Shown here: piece by piece, positions 46,158 to 58,514 of the stretch
Layout of the letters: every line of letters starts with the position of its first letter
How positions within the stretch are numbered: position 1 is the first letter of the stretch
Source of the DNA: Helianthus annuus
Taxonomy: Eukaryota; Streptophyta; Magnoliopsida; Asterales; Asteraceae
Assembly: GCF_002127325.2 (NCBI RefSeq)
Contig: NC_035448.2
Location: 126,020,561 to 126,084,560, forward strand
Direction of reading: 5' to 3'
Length of the DNA: 64,000 nucleotides
Notes under the pieces: model-generated
What the model was told of the DNA's origin: nothing
Databases searched by the model: none
What the model saw: the letters and a program-made list of their open reading frames with translations, nothing else
Made by a program: the position numbers and the translations under genes

Positions 46158-47997
46158 TGTAACACCCCGAAAATATTAATGTTACATTTTTAAACTAAAT
46201 ACTAGTAGTAAGTTAAGATAAAAGACTAGGAAAGATAACCTAGTTAGTAGAAATCTTAACATAATATGACAAAGTTTAATAAAAAAAAAAAACAAAAACA
46301 AACCTTGTTTTAGAGTCCATGTATAATAGAGGGACCAAAATTGTCAATTCAGGAACTTAAATTATTATTAGTAAAAATAACACACTAAACACACACCTAA
46401 GTGTGTGTTTAATCGATCAGAACGCAGGAACAAAGGGGGATTTCTCCTCAAACCCTAATGTTCATAAAATCCATCAATTGAAGGTTCAAATCGAGTCCGA
46501 ATTGAAATCTGAATATAGATTTGTGATCACCTTGACTAAGGGATCGTAAGGTATGCAAAATTTCATGATTTGGTTCTACCTTAGATTTTAGGTAAAATCA
46601 TGAGGTTCAAATCTGAGCATGCATGATGTTTGTTTTAATTGAAATAGTGTATAGGGATGAACCCTAGTAGATTTCTCGTTGAAATTTGGTTTAATTCTTG
46701 TAAAGTTCATGATCACCATTAGAGGTGATATGTGGGTTTTTGTAGAAAAGTATGAGACATTAGGATTTTGATGTATCCTAGAGTAATTCAAGCTTTATGA
46801 ACAAGATTCAGAAATTATTGATGTAAAGATTTAGCGAAATTGCTTAAATTGATGTTTGCTATGACTAAATCATGAATGTTAAACTTAGTCACAAATTGTA
46901 AGAAATTATGCACACAAGATGCTTGATAAAATGCCTAAAAGACATTGATCGACACAAATGTGGTGTTGGTTAAGTAACAAGCTTAATCATGAGCCGAATG
47001 GTTCTAATGATAAATTGGCTTGTATGTTTTAGGCAACACGAGCGAGGCGTCGGGAAGTCAAGCCGGTGCGGACGCTCGCCAAAAGGGAAAGCTCTAAGGT
47101 ACGTGGTTAACGCTACTATAATGTTGATGATCTAGTTTTCATTTTAATGGTTTACTAGTTATGAATAATAGAGAGTCGTGATGGTTTGGTTGCTTGAAAT
47201 GAGGGACCTCATAATGGCAAACCAAATGAGCTATAGTGGTGGGTACAAACCGGGTAACGGGAGTACCTCATCCGTAGTCCATAAACCCGTGTGTCGGGTA
47301 ATGGGAAGAATATTATTGTCACGCAAACCGGTAATGGGAGCGTGTGGGTAGAAGTAAGGGATCCTAAACGGATCATAATTGCTGAAAGGAATACCCCGTG
47401 CTGTGCTTTGATGTCCTTAAAGTGCAGGAATTGGTATAAACGGGTCAAAACAGCAAATAGGAAGGATATGCAGAGACTACCGTAAATTACGGTACCACCG
47501 TAATTTACGGTAGAGAGTAAACCTTTACGGTGGTTCTCTACTGATTTACGGTAGAACCATAAACGTCCAGCTCTCACCGTAAATTACGGTGACCACCGTA
47601 ATTTACGGTGGAGTCCGGCTAAAAATGTCAAGTTTTGTTTAATTTCATATTTTGAATCCGATTTAAACGCACACTTAATTATGTGAAATTTGAGGGATTC
47701 TAACCTTGATATTTTTTTAAATTTCCAGCTTTAAAGTAAGTCAATCAAATGGATGGTGATCAACGCAAGGCTTCGGAACCGAACACAATCAAGAAGTTGT
47801 TCTTCACTTTTGTCTTAAATGTTCGCTAGTGATAATTTTGTAATGAAAGGAATACTTATGTATCCTTGTTGTGTTGTGATGGTTTTCAAACACTTATGTT
47901 CTAAACTAGAATTAAAATCTGCGTTTGTGTTTTAAATGACTATGATCTTTCTTATCTAGTCGGTTTAAATATTGGGCATTTTAATTAGAGTGTTACA
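46158..47997 (+). repeat. Gypsy E 5' LTR (1,840 bp)
   Basis: Starts TGTAACACCCCGAAAATATT and ends AGAGTGTTACA. Partner is 52782-54612; differences include A-tract length near 46285 and single substitutions such as GAGGCGTCGG against GAGGTGTCGG. No clear TATA box was found downstream of the palindrome cluster; GGTATAAACGGG at about 47432 is the best candidate. Confidence 0.95.
47478..47612 (+). repeat. CCGTAAATTACGG palindrome cluster in the Gypsy E LTR
   Basis: Pairs of ACCGTAAATTACGGT and ACCGTAATTTACGGT, separated by 2-3 bases, occur at both ends of the cluster. Weaker forms (TTTACGGTGG, GATTTACGGTAG) lie between. The same cluster is in the 3' LTR at about 54093-54227. Confidence 0.8.
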
Positions 47998-48000
47998 AGT

Positions 48001-48013
48001 TGGTATTCAGAGC
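48001..48013 (+). other. Gypsy E primer binding site
   Basis: TGGTATTCAGAGC lies just after the LTR end at 47997. It matches the initiator tRNA-Met site TGGTATCAGAGC except for one extra T, a small departure in an otherwise intact element. Confidence 0.75.
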
Positions 48014-48289
48014 TAAGGTTAAAGAGAATTGTGTTCGGTTCAAGGCTTGATCAACATCCGGTAAGAATTTACTTAAAGCAAATTAAATTTAAAAAGATTA
48101 AAAAGGGTAACGATTTATTGTGTATGGGAGGAGTATAGTGATATACTCGAACCCGGGAAGTACACTTAGTATAGATGATAAGGCAAAGTTATATACTTGG
48201 CCGGAAAATAAGTACGAAGTCTCATGTAAGAGCATGAGAGCGATTGAACAAGATTATTTAACGGATCATTTTAACATTTCAGTAAGAAG

Positions 48290-51200
48290 ATGTCGGGAGG
48301 TGCTAGTAACAATGTTCTATCCCTCACTACCGACGAGTTGAAAGAGAAGATTGCCGAGGAAGTTGGTAGGGCCATCGAAGTTAGTCTACCAAGATTTGTG
48401 GAAAGAATGCAAAACACCTTACTTTCAACTATGGAGGAAAGAATTGGTGAACTAAGAGAAGATCTTACCAGTGATAGAGGCAAGACTAAGGAAAAGAGAG
48501 GTTGTTCCTACAACAAGTTTATGGCGTGCAAGCCCCCGATTTTCAATGGAGAGGTAGATCCAATTGCTTGTCAAAGGTGGATAAGCGATATTGAGGGTGT
48601 TTTTGAACGAACGCATTGTGATGAAAGTGACTTTGTGGCATATGGAACTGGCCAACTTAGAGGCCAAGCCAAGGATTGGTGGGACAACCTCAGAAACGAA
48701 AGGGGTGCTGAAACAATAAGGGCGATGACTTGGGAAGCTTTCAAAGTACCATTCCTCAAACATCATAGCCCCAAGGCAGTGATAAATAAGATAAAGGAAG
48801 AATTCATGCAATTGAGGCAAAAGGGTGAAACCGTTGATAAGATTACGGGGATGTTCATGGATAAGCTCAAGTTTTGTGATGACTTGGTCAAAACTAAAGA
48901 ACAGAAAATTTATTATTATCACACCATGCTTAGGGCTGAATATAGGGAATTCATGACTCCCTCACATTATGAAAGCCTCACTGATATAATCAATGCGGCG
49001 CGGGAACGCGAGATTGAACTAAAAAGGCAAGTTGAAAGAGGTGAAAGGAGGGCCTTGGATGAAAACCCGAGTCCCACAAAGAAGCCGAAGGTAGCTGAAT
49101 CTTCGAAGAAAGGAAGTGCAAAAGGAGGATCTCCGAGTTGCAAAACATGTGGACGCACTCATAAAGGTGAATGCTATTTCAAGAACAAACCTTGCGTGGC
49201 ATGTGGCAAGATAGGGCATGGGGTTGCAAATTGCCCAGACAAAGTAACGGTGTGCTATAAATGTTACCAACCGGGTCATAAAAAGTCAGAATGTCCGGAA
49301 TTGGTGGGAAAGAAAGAGAGTGCCGACTCTAGGGATGAGACCCCAAAAACTAAGGCAAGGTCGTTCCAAATCACTGCTGCTGAAGCAAAAATGGAACCTG
49401 ACGTGGTTACAGGTATATTTACTATAAATTCGATCCTTGCACGTGTTTTATTTGATACAGGTGCGAATAAGTCTTTTGTTTCACATAGATTTATTCAAAA
49501 CCCCATGTTTACATTAACAAAATTACCTATGCCAATGGAAGTAGAAGTAGGTAATAACAAAAGTTTTCTTGTTTGTGATGTATGTCGGGAATGCAAATTG
49601 AATATCGATGGCGAGGAATACTCCATTGATTTAATACCCATGTCCATGGGTGAATTTCAAGTGGTCGTTGGAATGGATTGGCTATCCCGCTACCATGCTA
49701 AGGTGATATGCTTACGTAAGGAGATACACCTAACGTCTCCGAGCGGAAGGCGTGTCATCATCTATGGGGAGAAGGCTTGTAATCCCATGATATGCTCGAT
49801 GATAGAAGCCCGCAAGTTTATACTACACGGGTGTAAGGCATATCTAACTTATATATGTGACGTTGAAAAAGAAACGCCAAGAATTGAAGACGTACCTGTG
49901 GTGTGTGAATTTAAAGATGTCTTTCCCGAAGATCTTCCGGGAATGCCACCAGAGCGCGAAATAGAGTTCGGGATTGAACTGACCCCGGGTGCTAAACCGG
50001 TTGCTAAGGCACCGTATAGATTGGCACCTTCAGAACTGCAAGAGTTAATGTCTCAGTTGCAAGATTTACTAGAGAAGGGATTCATCCGGCCTAGCGTGTC
50101 TCCTTGGGGAGCTCCCGTGCTATTTGTAAAGAAGAAGGACGGGAGCATGTGGATGTGTATTGATTACCGGGAGTTAAACAAACTCACGGTAAAGAATCGA
50201 TACCCACTTCCGAGAATTGACGACTTATTCGATCAATTACAAGGCGCTAGCTGGTTTTCAAAAATCGATTTGAGATCGGGTTACCACCAATTGAGGGTAA
50301 AGGAAAGTGATGTACCAAAAACGGCATTCCGGACACGATACGGACATTTCGAATTTCTCGTGATGTCTTTCGGATTAACAAATGGGCCCGCGGCTTTCAT
50401 GGACCTCATGAACCGGGTTTGCAAACCGATGCTCGATAGATCGGTGATTGTTTTTATAGACGACATCCTCGTTTATTCAAGAAACGAGGCGGAGCACGCT
50501 AACCATTTACGAGAAGTATTGGAGGTATTAAGGCGGGAAAGATTATATGCTAAATTCTCAAAATGCGCCTTCTGGTTACGAGAGGTGCAATTCCTAGGGC
50601 ACGTCATCAGTGCCGAGGGAATATTGGTGGATCCGTCGAAGGTGGAAGCGGTGTCAAAATGGAGCCCTCCAAAGAATCCATCCGAAATTAGAAGTTTCTT
50701 GGGGTTGGCAGGTTACTATCGGAGATTCATTCAGGATTTCTCCAAAATCGCAACGCCATTGACCAAATTGACCCGCAAGAATGAGAAGTTCGTCTGGGGA
50801 AGCGATCAAGAAAAGGCATTTCAAACATTGAAGGAAAAATTGACCTGTGCACCGGTGTTGACTTTACCGGATGGTACGGAGGATATGGTAGTGTACTCGG
50901 ATGCATCGCACCTAGGCCTTGGGTGCGTACTAATGCAAAGGGGAAGGGTGATCGCCTATGCCTCTAGGCAACTTAAGCCGCATGAAGCAAAGTACCCAAC
51001 TCACGATCTTGAGTTGGCAGCCGTGGTCTTTGCCTTGAAAATCTGGAGGCATTACTTGTATGGTGTGAAAAGTACTATTTTCACTGACCATAAGAGTTTG
51101 AAGTACTTTTTCGATCAAAAGGAGCTAAACATGAGGCAGAGACGTTGGTTAGAAGTGGTAAAAGACTACGACTGCGAGATCCATTACCACCCCGGAAAGG

Positions 51201-52741
51201 CTAATGTGGTGGCGGATGCCCTTAGCCGAAAGGACGAATGCGCTCCAATACGAGTACGGTCTATGCAGTTGGTAGTAACTTCAGGTTTGCTCGAGCGTAT
51301 CCGAGAAGCCCAAACCGAAGCGTTAAAGAAAGAAAATTGGAAGAAAGAACGTATAAAAGGGATGGTAAAAGACCTTACGGAAGGAAGTGATGGGATGAAA
51401 TGCCGGAATGATCGGATTTGGGTCCCGAACACATGTGGTGTTAAGAGTCTTCTGCTTGACGAGGCTCATAAGTCTCGCTATTCGATCCATCCCGGGGCAA
51501 CTAAGATGTACAGGGACTTGAAGCAAAACTATTGGTGGCCGGGGATGAAAAGGGATGTGGCTAAATACGTGGAGAAGTGTTTGACTTGTTTACAAGTCAA
51601 AGCGGAGCACCAAAAACCCTACGGCAAGTTGCAACCATTAGATATTCCGGTTTGGAAGTGGGAACAAATTACAATGGACCTGCTAACCAAGCTGCCCAGA
51701 ACTAGCCGTGGTTTCGATGCCATTTGGGTAGTTGTGGATAGACTAACCAAAAGTGCCCATTTCATCCCTATCCGAGAAACTTATACGTCAGAGAAGATGT
51801 CAGAAGTGTACACTAATGAGATAATAGCACGCCACGGAGTGCCGGTATCCATCGTGTCTGATAGGGATACCCGGTTCACTTCAAATTTTTGGTGCGATTT
51901 CCGAAAACAAATGGGAACTAAATTGTTTATTAGCACCGCGTACCATCCTCAAACGGATGGTCAAAGTGAAAGAACAATACAAACATTGGGGGATATGTTA
52001 CGGGCGTGCATAATCGACTTCGGGGGTAGTTGGGATATTCGCTTACCGTTGGTTGAATTCTCATATAATAACAGTTACCACGCAAGCATCGGTATGGCTC
52101 CGTATGAAATGCTATACGGAAGGAAGTGTCGAACTCCGGTATGTTGGGGTGAGGTTGGCCCGCGTGAACTTGAACATAAAGATATAATCGGACTCACGAA
52201 TCAAAAGATCAACATAGTCCGAGCTCACTTAAGGGCGGCTCAAAATCGACAGAAGGCGTATGCGGACAAACGGAGAAAACCGATTGAGTTCCAAGTTGGT
52301 GATAAGGTTATGTTGAAGGTATCACCGTGGAAAGGAGTGATCCGGTTTAGAAAAAGGGGAAAGTTAAGCCCCAGGTTTATCGGGCCCTTCAGAATCATCG
52401 AACGAGTCGGTAGGGTGGCTTACCATCTCAAATTGCCCCCAGAGTTGAGTGGGATACATAGCACGTTCCATGTATCACAGCTCCGGAAATGTCTAGCTGA
52501 CGAAACCGCGTATATTCACTATGACGACATCGAGGTGGATAATAGTCTCAACTACGCGGTGAGACCAATTGCTATTCTAGACCGTAAGGTGAAAAGCTTA
52601 AGGAACAAGATGGTCTATCAAGAAAAGGTCAAATGGGAACACCGAAAAGGATCAGACACCACTTGGGAGTCTGAAGAGGAAATGAAACGACTATACCCTA
52701 CACTTTTCGGTACGTATAAGAAACTTCTGTCATATACATAA
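48290..52741 (+). CDS. Gypsy E gag-pol polyprotein (1483 aa), intact
   Basis: One open frame encodes all retrotransposition proteins. Gag capsid spans about residues 70-230 ([29 protein letters not shown]). Three Cys-His knuckles lie at about 283-342 ([40 protein letters not shown]). Protease has the DTG triad near 388 ([10 protein letters not shown]). RT covers about 590-770 with FIDD near 723. RNase H is at about 830-960 ([15 protein letters not shown]). Integrase has its HHCC region at about 1060-1115 and the DDE core Asp near 1128, Asp near 1190 (SDRDTRFTS) and Glu near 1225 (QTDGQSERT). The C-terminus carries a chromodomain-like tail ([24 protein letters not shown]), typical of Tekay/Del chromoviruses. 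The ATG at 48290 follows a leader of about 290 bp after the LTR. All catalytic residues I can locate are present. Confidence 0.96.
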   Translation: MSGGASNNVLSLTTDELKEKIAEEVGRAIEVSLPRFVERMQNTLLSTMEERIGELREDLTSDRGKTKEKRGCSYNKFMACKPPIFNGEVDPIACQRWISDIEGVFERTHCDESDFVAYGTGQLRGQAKDWWDNLRNERGAETIRAMTWEAFKVPFLKHHSPKAVINKIKEEFMQLRQKGETVDKITGMFMDKLKFCDDLVKTKEQKIYYYHTMLRAEYREFMTPSHYESLTDIINAAREREIELKRQVERGERRALDENPSPTKKPKVAESSKKGSAKGGSPSCKTCGRTHKGECYFKNKPCVACGKIGHGVANCPDKVTVCYKCYQPGHKKSECPELVGKKESADSRDETPKTKARSFQITAAEAKMEPDVVTGIFTINSILARVLFDTGANKSFVSHRFIQNPMFTLTKLPMPMEVEVGNNKSFLVCDVCRECKLNIDGEEYSIDLIPMSMGEFQVVVGMDWLSRYHAKVICLRKEIHLTSPSGRRVIIYGEKACNPMICSMIEARKFILHGCKAYLTYICDVEKETPRIEDVPVVCEFKDVFPEDLPGMPPEREIEFGIELTPGAKPVAKAPYRLAPSELQELMSQLQDLLEKGFIRPSVSPWGAPVLFVKKKDGSMWMCIDYRELNKLTVKNRYPLPRIDDLFDQLQGASWFSKIDLRSGYHQLRVKESDVPKTAFRTRYGHFEFLVMSFGLTNGPAAFMDLMNRVCKPMLDRSVIVFIDDILVYSRNEAEHANHLREVLEVLRRERLYAKFSKCAFWLREVQFLGHVISAEGILVDPSKVEAVSKWSPPKNPSEIRSFLGLAGYYRRFIQDFSKIATPLTKLTRKNEKFVWGSDQEKAFQTLKEKLTCAPVLTLPDGTEDMVVYSDASHLGLGCVLMQRGRVIAYASRQLKPHEAKYPTHDLELAAVVFALKIWRHYLYGVKSTIFTDHKSLKYFFDQKELNMRQRRWLEVVKDYDCEIHYHPGKANVVADALSRKDECAPIRVRSMQLVVTSGLLERIREAQTEALKKENWKKERIKGMVKDLTEGSDGMKCRNDRIWVPNTCGVKSLLLDEAHKSRYSIHPGATKMYRDLKQNYWWPGMKRDVAKYVEKCLTCLQVKAEHQKPYGKLQPLDIPVWKWEQITMDLLTKLPRTSRGFDAIWVVVDRLTKSAHFIPIRETYTSEKMSEVYTNEIIARHGVPVSIVSDRDTRFTSNFWCDFRKQMGTKLFISTAYHPQTDGQSERTIQTLGDMLRACIIDFGGSWDIRLPLVEFSYNNSYHASIGMAPYEMLYGRKCRTPVCWGEVGPRELEHKDIIGLTNQKINIVRAHLRAAQNRQKAYADKRRKPIEFQVGDKVMLKVSPWKGVIRFRKRGKLSPRFIGPFRIIERVGRVAYHLKLPPELSGIHSTFHVSQLRKCLADETAYIHYDDIEVDNSLNYAVRPIAILDRKVKSLRNKMVYQEKVKWEHRKGSDTTWESEEEMKRLYPTLFGTYKKLLSYT

Positions 52742-52765
52742 ACAGGTTTCGGGGACGAAACCCTC

Positions 52766-52781
52766 TTTAAGGGGGTGGACT
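52766..52781 (+). other. Gypsy E polypurine tract
   Basis: TTTAAGGGGGTGGACT lies directly before the 3' LTR start at 52782, preceded by GGGGACGAAA, a conserved context in this lineage. Confidence 0.85.
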
Positions 52782-54612
52782 TGTAACACCCAGAAAATAT
52801 TAATGTTACATTTTTAAACTAAATACTAGTAGTAAGTTAAGATAAAAGACTAGGAAAGATAACCTAGTTAGTAGAAATCTTAACATAATATGACAAAGTT
52901 TAATAAAAAAAAACAAACCTTGTTTTATAGTCCATGTATAATAGAGGGACCAAAATTGTCAATTCAGGAACTTAAATTATTATTAGTAAAAATAACACAC
53001 TAAACACACACCTAAGTGTGTGTTTAATCGATCAGAACGCAGGAACAAAGGGGGATTTCTCCTCAAACCCTAATGTTCATAAAATCCATCAATTGAAGGT
53101 TCAAATCGAGTCCGAATTGAAATCTGAATATAGATTGTGATCACCTTGACTAAGGGATCGTAAGGTATGCAAAATTTCATGATTTGGTTCTACCTTAGAT
53201 TTTAGGTAAAATCATGAGGTTCAAATCTGAGCATGCATGATGTTTGTTTTAATTGAAATAGTGTATAGGGATGAACCCTAGTAGATTTCTCGTTGAAATT
53301 TGGTTTAATTCTTGTAAAGTTCATGATCACCATTAGAGGTGATATGTGGGTTTTTGTAGAAAAGTATGAGACATTAGGATTTTGATGTATCCTAGAGTAA
53401 TTCAAGCTTTATGAACAAGATTCAGAAATTATTGATGTAAAGATTTAGTGAAATTGCTTAAATTGATGTTTGCTATGGCTAAATCGTGAATGTTAAACTT
53501 AGTCACAAATTGTAAGAAATTATGCACACAAGATGCTTGATAAAATGCCTAAAAGACATTGATCGACACAAATGTGGTGTTGGTTAAGTAACAAGCTTAA
53601 TCATGAGCCGAATGGTTCTAATGATAAATTGGCTTGTATGTTTTAGGCAACACGAGCGAGGTGTCGGGAAGTCAAGCCGGTGCGGACGCTCGCCAAAAGG
53701 GAAAGCTCTAAGGTACGTGGTTAACGCTACTATAATGTTGATGATCTAGTTTTCATTTTAATGGTTTACTAGTTATGAATAATAGAGAGTCGTGATGGTT
53801 TGGTTGCTTGAAATGAGGGACCTCATAATGGCAAACCAAATGAGCTATAGTGGTGGGTACAAACCGGGTAACGGGAGTACCTCATCCGTAGTCCATAAAC
53901 CCGTGTGTCGGGTAATGGGAAGAATATTATTGTCACGCAAACTGGTAATGGGAGCGTGTGGGTAGAAGTAAGGGATCCTAAACGGATCATAATTGTTGTA
54001 AAGGAATACCCCGTGCTGTGCTTTGATGTCCTTAAAGTGCAGGAATTGGTATAAACGGGTCAAAACAGCAAATAGGAAGGATATGCAGAGACTAACGTAA
54101 ATTACGGTACCACCGTAATTTACGGTAGAGAGTAAACCTTTACGGTGGTTCTCTACTGATTTACGGTAGAACCATAAACGTCCAGCTCTCACCGTAAATT
54201 ACGGTGACCACCGTAATTTACGGTGGAGTCCGGCTAAAAATGTCAAGTTTTGTTTAATTTCATATTTTGAATCCGATTTAAAAGCACACTTAATTATGTG
54301 AAATTTGAGGGATTCTAACCTTGATATTTTGTTAAATTTCCAGCTTTAAAGTAAGTCAATCAAATGGATGGTGATCAACGCAAGGCTTCGGAACCGAACA
54401 CAATCAAGAAGTTGTTCTTCACTTTTGTCTTAAATGTTCGCTAGTGATAATTTTGTAATGAAAGGAATACTTATGTATCCTTGTTGTGTTGTGATGGTTT
54501 TCAAACACTTATGTTCTAAACTAGAATTAAAATCTGCGTTTGTGTTTTAAATGACTATGATCTTTCTTATCTAGTCGGTTTAAATATTGGGCATTTTAAT
54601 TAGAGTGTTACA
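52782..54612 (+). repeat. Gypsy E 3' LTR (1,831 bp)
   Basis: Starts TGTAACACCCAGAAAATATT, with one change from the 5' copy, and ends AGAGTGTTACA before the TAAAA duplication. Confidence 0.95.
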
Positions 54613-56248
54613 TAAAACTAACCCTTTTTGAGTACTAATGTTGGAAAAAGAGTGTTTTTGTCTTCCTTTTGTATTTTCAGGATTAAATGAGCTCAAATTC
54701 ACTAAAGAAGCAAAAAGACAGTTAAATCTAACATAAATACAAGAAAAGGAACATAAGTGGATTGCCCGACCCCTCAACAGCATCCTCCCAAGCAAAATAG
54801 AGAAGGCAGAAGACTGAACACGTCCCGTGCTCAGCCAGCACGGGGTCGTGCCCAAGAAGCAGCAGAAAAGACAAACCAGTAGAAGCTTCTATTGCCCACC
54901 ACGGGGCCGTGCCCGGTGAACACGGGGGCGTGGCGAAAGTACAGCAGGCACATTAATTGTAATTGCGAATTACAATTAATGAGGAGAGAGAGTGTCAGAC
55001 AGGCACGGGGGCGTGTCCAGCCTTCTGTTCAGCCTATAAATAGGAGTGCTTGGCTTCATTGCAACTCATCCCTTGGCACACCACCTCTCTCACACTTCAT
55101 CCACCACCCACCACCACCATAACACCATCATCCACCACCATCATCCATTGTCCATCATAGAGTGTGTGAGTCGTCTCGAGATCCAAGATTGATCGTAAGA
55201 GTTCTTGACAATCAAGGCCATGTTTGCCTAAGTCTCTTACATCACTTGGTGAAGACAAGTGTTTAGTATAATACTTTTTATTTTTAATCTTTTGCACTTT
55301 TTATTTGGTTTTGTATTAATGACTTTAATAACTAGTTGCTTATGTTGAAGGTGATCTTTCCTTATCGTTTGTCCGTGGTGTCTTGGCATTATTTTACTGT
55401 CTATATAAAATAAAAAATTTTCACCATTCATATCTCCACGGTCTATATGGAGGTATGTTGGCTACCTGGTCGGGGGTTAAGGGAACGGTTTGGTAAGGGT
55501 CTTGCCCTTGTTCAGTGTTTAGAGGTCCTGCAAGGGACCTGGGTCAAATTTAGTAGGATCTCCTTCAATGCCCATAGGTATTGGATGGCGGGGATCCAAA
55601 CTCTTTGACCCCCTCATAAGTTAACTACTATTAATACTATAACCTGGCTATTTAGGACTGTATCCCTGCTGACTCAGACTACTTAGTCGAGGGTAACGTC
55701 ACCGCCAAAAGCGGGGCCTACCATAATTTGCATTAATAACTTAATTCATTATCTTCCAATAATCCAACCCTTTAGGATTGTATCCTTGCTGACTCAAACT
55801 ACTGGGTTGAGGGTAACGTCGCCTTCAAAAGAGGGGCCTACTACAATAACTAAGATAATCTCTTAAACAAGTGCAAAAGTGCGAAAATAATCAAAGGTTA
55901 TACTAATACACGAGTCGGATCCAAGTGATTCATCTTGTCTATCTGTTTTTATTTTTACTTTATTTTTCAGCATTTAGTTAGTTCTTATTTTCTTAGTTTA
56001 AAAATCTTTTTCTAACATTTTGATTTGGTTAGACGTTGAGGATAAACCGGTATTAAAAGCTCTTGTGTCCTTGGACGACCTCGGTATCTTACCAACACTA
56101 TACTACGTCCACGAAGGGTGCACTTGCCCATATATGTGTTTAGTGTTAGTAAATATCGTGTTTTTATAAATTTAAAACTTGGCTAAAAGTGTAAAAAGGG
56201 CTTAAAATATACATCTAAAATATATACACACCGACACACATCAACAAT

Positions 56249-57111
56249 CCTATAGTATAATTTAATAATAGCACAAAAGGGCATAGTCATATAGACAAAT
56301 TTAATTTATAAACCAAGACTTTTACGGAATCAAGGTATTAAGGCTTTAATCAAAGTTCATTGCCTTTTCCTAGACAGGGAGTTATAGGCTACTACTGTCT
56401 TTAGTCCCAAGGACATAAATTTTAGCCCGCAGGCACTTTATCCTTAAGGGATGGTTATATAATTAAGGGAATTTAAAATAACCCAATTAAAGGATGACCT
56501 ATGTGATTTTATAGCATCACAGTTTGTCATGAATGTTAACATTCTTTCAGATGTTAACAAGAGTTGGAATCTTTTGTGTGGTTATACCATCTTGGCCATG
56601 TCTGCAACGACATATAGACTAGGTTTTACCTTTAAGATTCTTTTAATATTTAACGTGGAACAGGCCTAAATTGAGATGTTAATGTGGATCTGAATCTAAT
56701 TATGGAATTACCATCATGGCCCTGTCTTATGATGACACATGGCTAGGTCTTGACCTTTTTAGATTTGCCATTTTAATATAATGGTAGATCTTTTAATAGT
56801 AAAAATTAATTTCATTTATTTTATGTTTCGTGTTCATACACATAATAAATAACAAACAAAATGAAAATTTAAATTAAACCATCTCATTAATAATTCAAAC
56901 AAGTACATTTTTGCCCAAAACAGGACTTCTACAAAATAACATGCCTACGCAGGGGCGAAACAAACAACAAACCCACGCAAGGGTTAACAAAAGACATGCC
57001 CACGCAGGGGCAGAGTACAAAAAGACAAGCCCACGCAGGGGCTGAGTACTGAAACAAAAGTCCACGCAGGGACTTGATTACAACTAAATAAAATAAATAA
57101 ACAAAGGTCTT
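56249..57111 (-). repeat. Gypsy A interior: non-coding, with CCCACGCAGGGGC repeats
   Basis: A internal sequence resumes after D. No gene is visible. At 56942-57075 five units of the form CCCACGCAGGGGC are spaced by 20-30 bp of A-rich sequence. Each can fold with GCCC pairing to GGGC. Confidence 0.7.
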
Positions 57112-58316
57112 TTAATGACCCCTTCTTTTGGACTTCCCCTTGATCAAGTCTGATAATCCCTTGAAGAAGCCTCGAGTATTACTGCGCTCCGTTTGAATAT
57201 CCCATTCACATCGGTCCAATCTATCGAGGACCTCTCGTCGACGTTCCAGCGGGATTAGCTGCGGCTGGGCGGCTGGTGATGCAGTGGTTGAGGAGGTGGC
57301 GGGTGCTGGTACACATAAGGTGGATACCCAGTAGTCCAAGGACCACCATAGGGCCCTTCAGGGTGATGAGCATTGTAGTCCCATGCCTCCTGATACGGGT
57401 CCACATTGGCATAGTTGTAGCTGTTGTGGCCCGGTAGCTCGAACGGGTTATATGTCGCGGAACTGGCATATGCAGGGATTGGGTTATCAAAACCCAATGG
57501 TGGCGCCACAGGCGCAGAGTTTGCCTCTGAGACGGGGTTTGATGGTCCCCCCATCTGCGGGTCTTCTTCTTGGAGTGGCGGATAGTGGCTGCCACTCGAG
57601 GGCTGAGGAGTGTTGATGCGGACTCCTCCTCGCACGGACATCCGCGCGTTTGATCTTCTCCGCCTCGGTGGTTCCGGAAGCGGTTGCTCCACTGGTGGTG
57701 GTGGTGGCGGAGTGACTGCCACAAATCAGGAATCCTCGGAAGGATCCTGCTGCTGCTGGTATGAAGACGAGTGTTCAAAGGGTGTAAAATACCAGTCTCA
57801 CTGGTTAAACCTCGCCTGGTAGCTATTCGGACCGCGGTTAGGTGATCCATGAAACGAGGACCCATCCGAGATCTCGATGGGATGGTTTGGGGTCCCGGTT
57901 GCAGGCTCCACGGGATCCGTATCTTCATCCATGTTGTTGTCACCCGAAAAATGATCTTCGGGTCCTAGTGGGTTAAAACCCACGGGTTCTTGAATGTAAT
58001 TAGCCGGGTTGAACCGGCTCTCAAAGGCGGGTGTGGGGTCGGCGAAAGAATGGTGCGAGTTTGATCGCTGTAGTGGTATGAAGGATGCTTGGGGGTTGTT
58101 GGGCTCGTTTTCAGACCGCGGCCCAAAAGAATGAAAGTATGATGATGAGGAGCTTAGGGAGACAGATCGTCTCCTGGGTTCAATATATGTCCTCCAGGGC
58201 TCCTGAGGACTCGTGCTCATAGTGATTGAGGGTGTACGCCGGTGAGAAGGCCCGGCTTCATGGTCATGGCTAGTAAATGGAGCCTTACCTCGTCCTCGTC
58301 TCATTCTGGGCAGCAT
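57112..58316 (-). pseudogene. Gypsy A extra ORF between PBS and gag, broken
   Basis: ATG at 58316 (MLPRMRRGRGKAP) opens a Pro/Ser/Arg-rich protein of about 400 residues before decay. The first part ends at an in-frame TGA (57798-57800) and a second TGA lies near 57723. The next part (AVTPPPPPPVEQPLPEPPRR, then PQMGGPSNP and YGGPWTTGYPPYVYQ) stays in frame. A one-base shift near 57290 leads to the end IPLERRREVLDRLDRCEWDI and a basic tail (KGLSDLIKGKSKRRGH). It has no catalytic motif and precedes the true gag (ATG 40355). It looks disordered and basic, perhaps RNA- or chromatin-binding, but the function is unknown. I recall similar proteins from Asteraceae genomes. Confidence 0.7.
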
Positions 58317-58498
58317 TCTTAAACCTGTAAACATAATTATAGATAACAACAAGAATAAAAAAATAAAAGACAAAAATAAAATAAAACAAAAACAGGATTT
58401 GTCCTATGTTCTTTGTCTAGAACTCGGAACTCGAGGAATGTGCAATTGTGTAACTGAGATTAAACACAAAAAGGCTAGTGTTTAATTCACTCAGTGTT

Positions 58499-58511
58499 GG
58501 CTCTGATACCA
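58499..58511 (-). other. Gypsy A primer binding site
   Basis: On the minus strand TGGTATCAGAGCC lies three bases inside the 5' LTR boundary at 58515 and matches initiator tRNA-Met. It shows that 58515-59482 is the start of the 5' LTR of A, not a stray fragment. Confidence 0.88.
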
Positions 58512-58514
58512 ACC

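Larger units (their letters stand above)
46158..54612 (+). mobile_element. Gypsy element E (Tekay/Del chromovirus), structurally intact, 5-bp TSD
   Basis: 8,455 bp with LTRs 46158-47997 and 52782-54612 and TAAAA duplications at 46153-46157 and 54613-54617. PBS, a single uninterrupted gag-pol frame and PPT are all present. LTRs are nearly identical by eye, with a few substitutions and small indels. It sits inside the 3' LTR of D, so it is among the youngest insertions here. It has all parts needed for autonomous movement. Confidence 0.96.
40506..56243 (+). mobile_element. Athila-like non-autonomous LTR element D, with element E nested in its 3' LTR
   Basis: ACAAT duplications lie at 40501-40505 and 56244-56248. 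LTRs start TGATGTGTGTAAAATGC and end GACACACATCA: 5' LTR 40506-42214, 3' LTR 46109-46157 plus 54618-56243. The PBS matches tRNA-Asp (42221-42238) and the PPT is at about 46091-46108. Without E it is about 7.3 kb. The interior has two small broken ORFs (42524-43101 and 43808-44235), many paired GC-rich palindromes and a long non-coding 3' part (44236-46067), but no RT, integrase or protease. The PBS type and PPT context suggest the Athila/Tat group, which is an inference. Confidence 0.9.
46109..56243 (+). repeat. Element D 3' LTR, interrupted by element E
   Basis: LTR sequence lies at 46109-46157 and 54618-56243. Element E and its duplicated TAAAA (54613-54617) separate the parts. The joined parts match 40506-42214 closely, apart from a deletion of about 21 bp in the palindrome cluster near 55015. 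Confidence 0.93.

Noticed and set aside
57221..57943. 240-codon minus-strand frame overlapping the extra ORF of Gypsy A
   Set aside because: It is the alternate frame of the Pro-rich ORF; the other frame has coherent blocks joined across stops, while this one has Thr/Arg/His-rich shadow composition.
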